Shown here: piece by piece, positions 8,344 through 17,624 of the stretch
Layout: each line of letters starts with the position of its first letter
How positions within the stretch are numbered: the stretch's first letter is position 1
From: Parapedobacter defluvii
Lineage (GTDB): Bacteria > Bacteroidota > Bacteroidia > Sphingobacteriales > Sphingobacteriaceae
Assembly: GCF_014642075.1 (NCBI RefSeq)
Contig: NZ_BMIK01000008.1
Location: 156,033-220,032, forward strand
Direction of reading: 5' to 3'
Length of the DNA: 64,000 nucleotides
Notes under the pieces: model-generated
Told to the model about the DNA's origin: nothing
Databases searched by the model: none
Seen by the model: the letters and a program-made list of their open reading frames with translations, nothing else
Program-made: the position numbers and the translations under genes

Positions 8344-9363
8344 ATGACAAACATTAAGATAGGTATTATTGGCTCGGCTGGTTATACCGGAGGTGAGCTG
8401 CTACGCATACTCATTAACCATCCCCAAGCGGATATCGTGTTTGCACATAGCGGCAGTAACGCGGGGAATCGGATATCGGATATACATACCGATTTGTTTG
8501 GCGATACCGATTTGCGGTTCTCTAAAACCTACCACAGCGATATTGATGTGCTGTTTCTTTGTGTGGGGCATGGAGATGCCCGTAAGTTTTTGGATGCCAA
8601 TACGTTTGCTCCGCACGTTAAAATAATCGACCTTTCTCAAGATTACAGATTGCGGGCAAATACCGCTTACCAAGGGGCGCACTTCATATATGGTTTACCC
8701 GAGCTGAATCGGGACGCTATCCGTTCTGCACACTACATAGCCAATCCGGGATGCTTTGCCACAGGTATCCAATTGGCCCTTTTGCCGTTGGCCGCCAAGG
8801 GACTGCTTCAGCATCCGATTCATATCAATGCAACCACCGGTTCCACCGGTGCCGGACAGAAACCATCTGCCACTTCCCATTTCAGCTGGCGGAGCAATAA
8901 CCTCTCTATCTACAAGGCCTTTGAGCATCAGCACCTGCAGGAGATCAGCGAATCGCTGGATCAGTTGCAACCGGGTTTCCTTCCTGCCGGTAACGGTACC
9001 TTGCTGCAGCGGGCCATGGAGCGCATCCATATCATTCCGCAACGGGGCAATTTTCCCAGAGGCATTCTCTCAGCTATTTACCTGGACAATACATTAAGTG
9101 AAGATGAGGTGTATGCGTTATTTGAGTCCTTTTATGCTACACACCCATTTACGCATATCAGCAAGGCCAATATCGATTTGAAGCAGGTAGTCAATACGAA
9201 TAAATGCCTGTTGCACTTGGAAAAGCATGGCGATAAACTGTTTGTCGTAAGTATCGTCGATAACCTGCTCAAAGGTGCCAGCGGACAGGCCGTACAAAAT
9301 ATGAACCTGATGTTTGGCCTTGAGGAGAATGCTGGCCTGAGGCTGAAGAGTGTAGGGTTTTAG
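8344..9363 (+). CDS. argC: N-acetyl-gamma-glutamyl-phosphate reductase
   Basis: NADPH-dependent reduction of N-acyl-glutamyl phosphate to the semialdehyde. The nucleotide motif GSAGYTGGELLR is at 10-21 and the catalytic Cys137 lies in ANPGCFATG. HIIPQRGNFPRGI and LLKGASGQAVQNMN complete the family pattern. Length 339 is normal. In some Bacteroidota the intermediates are N-succinylated; the sequence alone does not decide. It is the last arginine gene here: argD, argB, argF, argE and argH are not in the window. Confidence 0.95.
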   Translation: MTNIKIGIIGSAGYTGGELLRILINHPQADIVFAHSGSNAGNRISDIHTDLFGDTDLRFSKTYHSDIDVLFLCVGHGDARKFLDANTFAPHVKIIDLSQDYRLRANTAYQGAHFIYGLPELNRDAIRSAHYIANPGCFATGIQLALLPLAAKGLLQHPIHINATTGSTGAGQKPSATSHFSWRSNNLSIYKAFEHQHLQEISESLDQLQPGFLPAGNGTLLQRAMERIHIIPQRGNFPRGILSAIYLDNTLSEDEVYALFESFYATHPFTHISKANIDLKQVVNTNKCLLHLEKHGDKLFVVSIVDNLLKGASGQAVQNMNLMFGLEENAGLRLKSVGF

Positions 9364-9439
9364 CTGCTTTAATCAGTTCATTGTTTTGAAGTGGATGTGT
9401 GTGTAGGTTTACTTGTAGTATTGTCGGAATACGCGTATT

Positions 9440-10183
9440 ATGTTAAGGCATAAGGGGAAAGGCCGGACTTATTCCCACAATCTCAAACTGGCATCATTAT
9501 TATCCGGAGTGGCCGGTATGGTTAATATATGCGGCGTGCTTGCATTGGGTACACTAACCACCAATGTTACCGGACATTTTGCCTACTTTGCCGAAACGTT
9601 GTTCCTGCAAGATTTCAGTACTGCGCTGGTGTTCATGATTTATATATTGTTTTTTCTGTTGGGCGCATTTGTATCGGGACTGCTGACCGAGTCGGTGACT
9701 GACCGGTTCCACACAGCTTATCTAATGCCGTTGGCTGTGGAGATCGTGATACTGTGTGCGGTGACGGCATTCGGTGAGATTTATTACGGTACTGACAGGT
9801 CTCCGGTCGTCGCCTTGGCGTGTGCACTCCTTTTTGCAATGGGACTGCAGAATGCGTTGGTTACACGCGTTTCCCAATCCGTAGTGCGGACTACCCACCT
9901 CACTGGGCTATTCACGGACTTGGGAATTGAATTGGCCCAACGACTCATCTATCGGGGTACCGCCGAACGGACACGATTGCGCAAAAGTATCTTTCTGAAG
10001 CTAATGATCATTATGGGCTTTTTCCTCGGGGGAATCGCTGGTGGCTACCTCTACCAATACTTCCAACTGAGAGCACTGCTTTTGCCCGTAGGGGTGCTGC
10101 TATTTACGCTCGGATATGACCAGTTGCTATTCCGGTTCTATCGATTGAAACGGAAGCTACGGTCGAAAGCGTTGGAAGTATAA
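9440..10183 (+). CDS. DUF1275 (YoaK-like) inner-membrane protein
   Basis: A 247-residue protein with about six hydrophobic segments. The diagnostic start LASLLSGVAGMVNICGVLALGTLTTNVTGH fits DUF1275, as do AMGLQNALVTRVSQSVVRTTHLTGLFTDLG and the final GGIAGGYLYQYF-type helix. Function of the family is unknown. It lies 76 bases after argC in the same direction, where the next arginine gene might be expected. No terminator is obvious between them, so read-through is possible. Confidence 0.88.
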   Translation: MLRHKGKGRTYSHNLKLASLLSGVAGMVNICGVLALGTLTTNVTGHFAYFAETLFLQDFSTALVFMIYILFFLLGAFVSGLLTESVTDRFHTAYLMPLAVEIVILCAVTAFGEIYYGTDRSPVVALACALLFAMGLQNALVTRVSQSVVRTTHLTGLFTDLGIELAQRLIYRGTAERTRLRKSIFLKLMIIMGFFLGGIAGGYLYQYFQLRALLLPVGVLLFTLGYDQLLFRFYRLKRKLRSKALEV

Positions 10184-10291
10184 TGACAAATGTTTAGTCT
10201 TCTGGCCTGGAGAGGCCTGCCGGAAATCGGAGTAACCGCATTTTCGCGAAAATTCCTTACATTGCCCCGCTGAGGAAACCAATAGACACAA

Positions 10292-10891
10292 ATGCACGAC
10301 AAAAAGGTTATGGAGACACAGGATGAATTCCTGTTGGATGCATTGAGTCAGGGCAGCCACTCGGCCTTTGAACAATTGTACGATCGCTATAGCAGACGTA
10401 TTTATGCGAATCTCATTCGCTTAGTGCGTTCCGAAGCGATTGCGGAGGAGCTGCTACAGGATGTATTCATGAAAGTATGGGAACTTCGTGCAACCCTCAA
10501 TACAGGGCAATCCTTCCAGTCTTTTCTATTTCAAATATCCGGTAACCTGGCAATCGACTTTTACCGCAAAAGTGCCCGTCGGCAGACGATGGAAGCGGCG
10601 AAAAAATTGATTGAGGAATCAGCCTACGACCATATAGAAAAATACATTAATTTTAAGGAGGCCGAAATTTTACTCGACAGGGCTATTTCTGCATTGCCCC
10701 CGCAACGCCAGCGTATTTTCAGGCTATGTCGTATCGAGGGCAAATCGTATGAAGAAGTGGCGGAGTTGTTCTCTCTTACCCGTAACACGGTAAAAGACCA
10801 TATGACCAAAGCAAACCGTTTTCTGCGTGAAATATTAAGTCAGGAATATGGGCCTTTCCTCGTATTACTAGCCGTCGCATTTAGTTTTTAA
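10292..10891 (+). CDS. ECF RNA polymerase sigma-70 factor (Bacteroidota expansion family)
   Basis: A 199-residue ECF sigma factor. Region 2 is AFEQLYDRYSRRIYANLIRL through EELLQDVFMKVWELR. Region 4 is LPPQRQRIFRLCRIEGKSYEEVAELFSLTRNTVKDHMTKANRFLRE, with the recognition helix in SLTRNTVKDHM. A later in-frame ATG at 10310 is also possible. It precedes a FecR-type anti-sigma gene and an STN-bearing SusC, the standard trans-envelope switch: substrate binding at SusC is relayed through FecR to free this sigma for the locus. Confidence 0.93.
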   Translation: MHDKKVMETQDEFLLDALSQGSHSAFEQLYDRYSRRIYANLIRLVRSEAIAEELLQDVFMKVWELRATLNTGQSFQSFLFQISGNLAIDFYRKSARRQTMEAAKKLIEESAYDHIEKYINFKEAEILLDRAISALPPQRQRIFRLCRIEGKSYEEVAELFSLTRNTVKDHMTKANRFLREILSQEYGPFLVLLAVAFSF

Positions 10892-10962
10892 TTTTTTTTC
10901 AGTCTAGAGCCACCCTTTTCTCATTCCCATTCGTGTTAACCTAGAGAGCCGCTTAAAAAATT

Positions 10963-12180
10963 ATGAAAAGCGATTACCCATACGAATTGTTCAGTCGGTA
11001 CCTGAAAAGGGAGACGACACCAGCCGAGGAGACATCCTTGATGGTGTACTTTCGCGATCAGGAAAATACGGGAGAACTCCAAGACCTCGTTGTGAAGGCA
11101 CTTTCGGATTTACAGGAAAATGAATACGAAGAGCGTGCGTTGGCACAGGAGGCACTGGACCGTGTGAAAGCAAATTTGAACCATTTGCTGGAGCAGGAAG
11201 GAAGAAGAAGAGCTGGTCGCGTACGTGGAATCCGCAGGTGGCTGCCATATGCCGCGGCAATAATTTTTGCATGCACACTGGGTGCATGGTTTTTGATGAA
11301 ATCGGGAGAGAAGATAGACGAACCGAACGTGGTCGGCAGTAATATTTTACCTGGTGGCAACCGGGCAACGTTGACATGGGCTGACGGCAGCACAATCGAC
11401 TTGAGCGAAACCCAATCGGGAATTGTGGTAGGGAAGGAAATCACTTATGTAGATGGCTCTGATGTGCTGCATGTGGAAGCCGGAAAGCCAGAAAGCCAGT
11501 CGCGATCTTCGGATGCTGAGTGGCTGACATTATCGACTCCGAGAGGGGGAACCTACCAGGTGATTCTTCCGGATGGATCCCAGGTCTGGCTCAATGCCAG
11601 CACGACGCTTAAATACCCAAGCCAGTTTACCGGACCGGAACGTGTGGTAGAATTGACCGGTGAAGCCTATTTTTCGGTAACCCACATTCGCGGGAAAGCG
11701 AATCAGCAAATGGTTCCATTCCGGGTATTAAGTAACGGTCAGACGGTCGAAGTCCTCGGTACGGAATTCAATATCTCTGCATACCCGGATGATATCGATA
11801 CGCGAACCACGCTCGTCAGCGGATCGGTACAGATCATGAATAGCGCATCTAAAATTACCCATACATTAAGGCCCGGAGATCAAAGTATCACACATCAACA
11901 GCAAACGGAGGTGATTCAGGTAGATCCTTCGCTGGCCGTCGCGTGGAAATCCGGAGACATCGTACTCACCAATGTAGCGCTGGAAACGATTATGCAGCAA
12001 ATTTCACGTTGGTATGATGTAGAAGTGGAGTATGCTGCTGTCCAACCCAGATCCGCTGAATTTTTCGGTACGGTATCACGCATGCGTGAGTTATCAGCGG
12101 TTTTGCAGGCGATGGAGTCCACCGGCAATGTGCGCTTCCAGCGTAATAACAGAACAATTATTGTAAATCCTAAAAATTAA
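10963..12180 (+). CDS. FecR-family anti-sigma factor
   Basis: A 405-residue inner-membrane regulator. Residues 1-85 form the cytoplasmic sigma-binding part, a single transmembrane helix lies at about 90-107 (WLPYAAAIIFACTLGAWFLM), and the periplasmic FecR domain contains STPRGGTYQVILPDGSQVWL and RVVELTGEAYFSV. A DUF4974-type C-terminal domain (LTNVALETIMQQISRWYDVEVEY) resembles the STN fold and contacts the transporter. It follows the sigma gene by 71 bases and precedes the transporter. It should hold the sigma inactive until the transporter is engaged. Confidence 0.94.
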   Translation: MKSDYPYELFSRYLKRETTPAEETSLMVYFRDQENTGELQDLVVKALSDLQENEYEERALAQEALDRVKANLNHLLEQEGRRRAGRVRGIRRWLPYAAAIIFACTLGAWFLMKSGEKIDEPNVVGSNILPGGNRATLTWADGSTIDLSETQSGIVVGKEITYVDGSDVLHVEAGKPESQSRSSDAEWLTLSTPRGGTYQVILPDGSQVWLNASTTLKYPSQFTGPERVVELTGEAYFSVTHIRGKANQQMVPFRVLSNGQTVEVLGTEFNISAYPDDIDTRTTLVSGSVQIMNSASKITHTLRPGDQSITHQQQTEVIQVDPSLAVAWKSGDIVLTNVALETIMQQISRWYDVEVEYAAVQPRSAEFFGTVSRMRELSAVLQAMESTGNVRFQRNNRTIIVNPKN

Positions 12181-12331
12181 TGACAACATGAAGACATAGC
12201 TACTCCCTCATTCAGCCACCAAAAAAACCGAATCCCGACGGCAATCGGTATCCGGTCATGTCTGGTAGGCCATTTCCTTGATTGCGACTAAACAAATAAG
12301 AATTTTAATCACTACCAAACCTTTCAAAGGT

Positions 12332-15300
12332 ATGCATTTTTTTCGTATATGTATGCGGCACCTGCCGCCTCAAATTGGGCTTTACATGAAGCTTCTCATC
12401 CTATTTCTTTGCCTCGGATTAGTACATGTCAGCGCGAAAACATATGGTCAGTATGTGAGTCTGAGTGTGAAAGATACTCCTCTTGAAACCGTTATTCAAC
12501 AGCTACGGGGACAAACCGGTTACGACTTTGTTGCGGACAGGAAATTGGTCCGTAGCGCCGGTAATGTCAACGTCCAGCTTCACCAGGCAACGCTTGAAGA
12601 GGCGCTAAAAGCCTGTCTTCAGGGAAAGTCCATCGCTTACCGCATCAACGGGGGCATTGTGACGCTTGTTCCGGAGAAGTCGGCTGGGTACCGGCGTGGC
12701 GGAATCCCATCCTCGGCAACCTCCGCTCTCCAACAGGCGATCAGCGGAACAGTTACGAATGAACAGGGAGACCCATTAGAAGGGGTAACGATCACCGTAA
12801 AAGGTAAGGCTATTTCTTCGATAACAGATACTGAAGGAAACTTTCATATCGCCGTTCCCAACGATGCTCAATTTTTAGTGTTTACGATGATCGGCTTTGA
12901 GGAAGTAGAACGCGAAATCGGCGGACAAACAATTGTTGATGTTACGCTGAAGACGGCTATTAGTGATTTAGAAGAAGTGGCTGTGGTCGCGTACGGCGTC
13001 CAAAAAAAGGAAAGTGTAGTTGGCTCGATATCAACGGTAAAACCGCGGGATTTGAAGGTGCCCACGCGGTCTTTGACCAATGCGTTGGCCGGTAACATAG
13101 CCGGGGTCATTGCGGTCCAGCGCTCAGGCGAGCCGGGTAAAGATGATGCACAATTTTGGATACGTGGGGTAAGTACATTTGGAGCAGGCGCTAATCCACT
13201 GGTGTTGGTAGACGGTGTAGAACGGTCATTGTCCAATATCGAGCCGGAAGAAATCGAAAGCTTTTCGGTTTTGAAAGATGCTGCGGCGACAGCGGTTTAT
13301 GGCATACGGGGAGCAAATGGTGTCGTACTTGTTAATACAAGAAAGGGACAAACCGGTAAGCCGACAATCAGTGTAAAATCTGAATATGGGATGGTTGGAG
13401 CTACCCGACTTCCCAGGCTAACGGACGCAGCAACCTCTTATAGGTTGTATAATGAGGCCAATTTAAATGTCAATCCAAACTTTAAAAGTCCGTATACAGA
13501 AGATATCATTGAAACCTACGAACTTCAATCAGATCCATTGTTATATCCGGATAATGATTGGATTGGTTTAATGATGAAAGATTGGACTCACAGCGGGCGA
13601 ACCAATCTAAATATCTCAGGAGGTGGGGATGTTGCGAAGTATTTTGTGTCTGCCACATATTTTTCGGAAGATGGGATATGGAAAGGAGGAAATCTGGATG
13701 CATATAACAGTAATACCACATTACGCCGATACAATTTCCGGGCAAACACCGATATAAAATTGAATAGATACACGGATTTGTCACTGAATATCGGTGGGAT
13801 ATTGGTTACGCAAAATATGGCTGGATATGACAGCGACCATTTGTGGTCATGGATATTAAAGTCAGGGCCTGGCGATTATGCACCCGTGTATCCGAACCCC
13901 GATGGAGACGGTGTCGTCTATGGAGGAAGTGGCAGCCATGCCATCAGAAGCCCTTATGCGGATTTGTTCAATTCTGGCTTCCAAACGACCTGGAATAATA
14001 ATCTCCAGTCCAGTTTGATACTGAAGCATAGCTTGTCTTGGCTTAGCGAAGGACTAGCTGTCAAGGGAATGTTTTCGTTTGATGCTGATAATTCCCATGT
14101 CATCCAGCGGACAAGGGAAGGTGATTTATACAGGGCGACAGGAAGGGATCGTTTTGGAGTGCCACAACTGACTAGGTATTGGGACGGGCAAGAAGATTTA
14201 AATTATAATACCGTATCCGGCGGGGATAGGCGAATATATCTACAAGCAGATATTTCCTATAATCGAATTTTTGGTAAACATTCGGTTGGTGGATTGCTGC
14301 TTTACAATCAACAGGATTTCGTCAACGCAAACGCAAACAACGCAATTGCTGGATTACCCTATCGATTTCAGGGATTGGTGAGCAAGTTGAGTTACGGTTA
14401 TGCGGAGCGCTATTACATCGAATTGAATGCAGGCTATAATGGCTCGGAAAATTTCAAACGGGGAGATCGATTCGGTTTTTTTCCATCGGTGGGCCTTGGA
14501 TGGATTGTGTCTGAAGAATCATTTTATAAGGAATCCATTGGGCAGCATATATCTTATTTAAAATTGAGAGGTTCATATGGATATAAGGGAAATGACCAGA
14601 TTGGTGGGAGGCGATTTGCTTACTTGACGACAATCGGCGGCGGGAACGGAGGATGGCGGTATGGACTTAATGGAGACAATACAATTGGTGGTACAGGCGA
14701 GGATGAGTGGGGAGCAGACTTAACCTGGGAGCTGGAAACTGAAGCCAATATCGGGGTGGAAGCCCGCTTTCTAAAAGGCTTCTATCTCCAAGCGGATGTG
14801 TTTAACAGGCAACGTTCTGGCATATTTTTACAACGCGCGTCTTTACCGAATTACATGGGACTTACAAAAAACCCTTGGGGTAATATCGGAAAGATGGACA
14901 ATCGGGGTATTGATGTTTCACTTGAATACCGGAAACAATTGGGAGAGATTGACTTGGCGTTTAGGGGCAATTTTACGTATGCTCGAAATAAAGTCGTGGA
15001 AAACGACCAGCCTGATCCGCTATATTCTTACCAGGCCGAAAAAGGCAGGCGTTATGGTCAGCAATTCGGGTTACAGGCTATTGGCCTATACGAAGAAACT
15101 GATTTTTTGGATGTGTCGCAGGGGATTTTGCGGGAGGAGTTGCCTGTTCCCGGGTTTGGAGGGAGGGTGTATCCCGGGGATATAAAATACGTAGATTATA
15201 ATGGAGATGGACTGGTGAACAGCTACGATATGGTCGCCATCGGATATGCTCCAAATCCTGAAATGGTTTACGGTTTCGGGCTTAATTTTGTCTATAAAGG

Positions 15301-15742
15301 AATAGACTTTTCCGCATTTTTTCAGGGATTGACGCACATGGATTTTATGTTAGGCGGGGAAGGCTTTTTTCCATTTCGCGAATCGCTTTCCGGGATCGTC
15401 GCCCAGCAGGTTGCGTTAGACAGGTGGACTGTTGAAAATCCGGCACAAGATGTGTTATTCCCCAGACTGGCAGTCGGGGAAAATATAAATAACTATGTGC
15501 CGTCAACCTGGTGGCAAAGAGAGGGAAGTTATTTGCGGCTAAGAACCGTGGAAGCCGGTTATACCATACCGAAACCGTTAACCGACCGGCTTAAAATAGG
15601 AAGTGCCCGAATCTATTGTGTAGCGCTGAATCCGGTGACATGGAGCCAATTTAAATACTGGGATCCCGAATTGGGTTCCGGGAACGGTGGACGTTATCCC
15701 ATCCAGCGAAACTTTTCTGTAGGTCTGAATTTAACCTTTTAA
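12332..15742 (+). CDS. SusC/RagA TonB-dependent transporter with STN signalling domain
   Basis: A 1136-residue outer-membrane transporter from the ATG at 12332; an upstream TTG at 12278 is a weaker start. Order: signal peptide (MKLLILFLCLGLVHVSA), STN domain (about 43-115, SLSVKDTPLETVIQQLRGQTGYDF), a carboxypeptidase-regulatory-like domain (ISGTVTNEQGDPLEGVTITVKG), the SusC plug with the DLEEVAVVAYG lead-in and AVYGIRGANGVVLVNTRKG, then a 22-strand barrel ending NFSVGLNLTF. The STN domain marks it as the sensor partner of the FecR protein just upstream. It is followed by its SusD after 9 bases. Confidence 0.95.
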   Translation: MHFFRICMRHLPPQIGLYMKLLILFLCLGLVHVSAKTYGQYVSLSVKDTPLETVIQQLRGQTGYDFVADRKLVRSAGNVNVQLHQATLEEALKACLQGKSIAYRINGGIVTLVPEKSAGYRRGGIPSSATSALQQAISGTVTNEQGDPLEGVTITVKGKAISSITDTEGNFHIAVPNDAQFLVFTMIGFEEVEREIGGQTIVDVTLKTAISDLEEVAVVAYGVQKKESVVGSISTVKPRDLKVPTRSLTNALAGNIAGVIAVQRSGEPGKDDAQFWIRGVSTFGAGANPLVLVDGVERSLSNIEPEEIESFSVLKDAAATAVYGIRGANGVVLVNTRKGQTGKPTISVKSEYGMVGATRLPRLTDAATSYRLYNEANLNVNPNFKSPYTEDIIETYELQSDPLLYPDNDWIGLMMKDWTHSGRTNLNISGGGDVAKYFVSATYFSEDGIWKGGNLDAYNSNTTLRRYNFRANTDIKLNRYTDLSLNIGGILVTQNMAGYDSDHLWSWILKSGPGDYAPVYPNPDGDGVVYGGSGSHAIRSPYADLFNSGFQTTWNNNLQSSLILKHSLSWLSEGLAVKGMFSFDADNSHVIQRTREGDLYRATGRDRFGVPQLTRYWDGQEDLNYNTVSGGDRRIYLQADISYNRIFGKHSVGGLLLYNQQDFVNANANNAIAGLPYRFQGLVSKLSYGYAERYYIELNAGYNGSENFKRGDRFGFFPSVGLGWIVSEESFYKESIGQHISYLKLRGSYGYKGNDQIGGRRFAYLTTIGGGNGGWRYGLNGDNTIGGTGEDEWGADLTWELETEANIGVEARFLKGFYLQADVFNRQRSGIFLQRASLPNYMGLTKNPWGNIGKMDNRGIDVSLEYRKQLGEIDLAFRGNFTYARNKVVENDQPDPLYSYQAEKGRRYGQQFGLQAIGLYEETDFLDVSQGILREELPVPGFGGRVYPGDIKYVDYNGDGLVNSYDMVAIGYAPNPEMVYGFGLNFVYKGIDFSAFFQGLTHMDFMLGGEGFFPFRESLSGIVAQQVALDRWTVENPAQDVLFPRLAVGENINNYVPSTWWQREGSYLRLRTVEAGYTIPKPLTDRLKIGSARIYCVALNPVTWSQFKYWDPELGSGNGGRYPIQRNFSVGLNLTF

Positions 15743-15751
15743 GTAACCGTT

Positions 15752-17599
15752 ATGAAAATCGACAAGTTTATATATTTCTTTTCACTGGCGATCGCTGTTT
15801 TTATCGTTTCCTGCGATTCTGATTTTCTGGATAAGCAGCCGGACGACATGCTCACGTTAGACCAGGTTTTTAAGACAAGAAGGTATACCGAGCAATACCT
15901 GGCCAATGTATATAGTTACATTCCGGATGAAGCCAACGGCGACCGGGTAAACCTGACACCCGCATCAGACGAAGCTAAGTTTTCAGAACAGGGAGTCCCT
16001 GGTTTTCAAATCAACATCGGTAATTGGGGACCTACATCCTCCGTCCCTTATGGATGTTGGAATAGTATGTATCGGGGAATTCGCTCGGCATCGGTATTTA
16101 TTAATCGCGTGGATGAGTGCGAAGAGATCACACCTGATTTGAGGACCCGCTATAAGTCTGAGGCGAGGTTTCTTCGGGCGTATTTCTACTTTTTACTGCT
16201 TCGTCAATATGGCCCGTTGGTTTTGTTGCCCGAAGTGATCCCGGTAGATGCCGAACCCGCGGAAATCATGCTGCCTCGAAGCACATACGATGATTGTGTA
16301 AGATACATTGCCAACGAGTTAGATGAGGCATTGCAGGGCCTGCCTGATCGCGTTACGGACCTTAACCAGTTAGGTAGGCCAGATCAGTTGACAGCCCTCG
16401 CGCTAAAGTCACGGTTGCTTTTATATGCGGCAAGCGATATGTTTAATGGCAATACAGAATACGCAGCATTTAAAAACGGAGACGGTACGCAGTTAATCAA
16501 CCAAGCATATGATGTAAATAAGTGGCAGCTTGCTGCAGAGGCCGCAAAAGCGGTAATTGATCGAATGCCCGACGGACTATTAATTAAGTACGATTCAGAA
16601 GGAGAATTAGATCCCGTAAACTCCTATCGGGATATTTATCTCGATAAATGGAATAAAGAAGTGATTTGGGCCTATTCAGCAGGTAAAGAAGGATGGGAGG
16701 CGCAGACCTGGGAATATAATGGCATGTTGGTGCAGGTCAACGGATATGCGAATTATGGAGTTACACAGCAACAGGTTGACGCTTTTTTTATGGAAAATGG
16801 GCACCGCCCTATCCTTGGGTATCAGGCAGACGGAGAGCCGATAATTAATCCGGAGTCAGGTTATATTGAAAGCGGCGTGCACAGAGACGCTACGGAATAT
16901 ACGCCGGCTGGTGTTTGGAATATGTATGTGGGACGGGACCCCCGGTTTTATGCGACGGTAACTTTCAATGGGTCGGAATGGCTATGGCACGGTACGGATG
17001 GAAAGTCTAACTATTATGCGGAATTTTTTGCCACCGGCAAAGATGGTATCCAGGGAGGTGCGAGAGGTCAAAATCCCACATGGACAGGATATGTTATCCG
17101 TAAATATTCAGGTCCCAATTCCAACCGCGTTAACTTCACTTATTTATCTTCTCCTTCATGGATACTTTTTAGGCTGGGAGAGATGTATCTGAATTATGTT
17201 GAGGCACTTAACGAATATGCGCCAGGGCATCCGGATATCTTGAAATACCTAAACCTGATTAGGTATCGGGCAGGTATTCCTGGTTATGGAGAGGGGACCT
17301 TAGCCATTCCCGGTTCTCAGGAGGAAATGAGAGCGTTAATTCGGGCTGAACGGCGCGTAGAGCTTGTATTTGAAAGTCACCGTGTTTTTGATACGCGACG
17401 TTGGAAGATTGCTCCAGAAACCGATGGAGGTGCCATCTATGGAATGGATCGCAACGCCGGTACTTCCCTTGCCGATCCGACATTCTATAAAAGAACGGTC
17501 GTGGAAAATAGGGTGTTCGAGTTTAAGCATTATCTCTGGCCCATTGAGCAGGACGAGTTGGATCGGAACAGACTACTGGTGCAGAATCCAGGGTGGTAA
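15752..17599 (+). CDS. SusD/RagB-family glycan-binding lipoprotein
   Basis: A 615-residue SusD homologue with a lipobox ending in Cys at about residue 21 (FIVSC). It has the family start DFLDKQPDDMLTLDQVF, the RFLRAYFYFLLLRQYGPLVLLPEVI helix, and the RAERRVELVFESHRVFDTRRWKI C-terminal block, ending ELDRNRLLVQNPGW. It pairs with the preceding SusC. The insert between residues 300 and 450 probably shapes ligand choice. The ligand is unknown but the downstream GH92 suggests mannose-containing glycan. Confidence 0.94.
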   Translation: MKIDKFIYFFSLAIAVFIVSCDSDFLDKQPDDMLTLDQVFKTRRYTEQYLANVYSYIPDEANGDRVNLTPASDEAKFSEQGVPGFQINIGNWGPTSSVPYGCWNSMYRGIRSASVFINRVDECEEITPDLRTRYKSEARFLRAYFYFLLLRQYGPLVLLPEVIPVDAEPAEIMLPRSTYDDCVRYIANELDEALQGLPDRVTDLNQLGRPDQLTALALKSRLLLYAASDMFNGNTEYAAFKNGDGTQLINQAYDVNKWQLAAEAAKAVIDRMPDGLLIKYDSEGELDPVNSYRDIYLDKWNKEVIWAYSAGKEGWEAQTWEYNGMLVQVNGYANYGVTQQQVDAFFMENGHRPILGYQADGEPIINPESGYIESGVHRDATEYTPAGVWNMYVGRDPRFYATVTFNGSEWLWHGTDGKSNYYAEFFATGKDGIQGGARGQNPTWTGYVIRKYSGPNSNRVNFTYLSSPSWILFRLGEMYLNYVEALNEYAPGHPDILKYLNLIRYRAGIPGYGEGTLAIPGSQEEMRALIRAERRVELVFESHRVFDTRRWKIAPETDGGAIYGMDRNAGTSLADPTFYKRTVVENRVFEFKHYLWPIEQDELDRNRLLVQNPGW

Positions 17600-17624
17600 T
17601 AAGGGTACATAACGGATTGTAATT

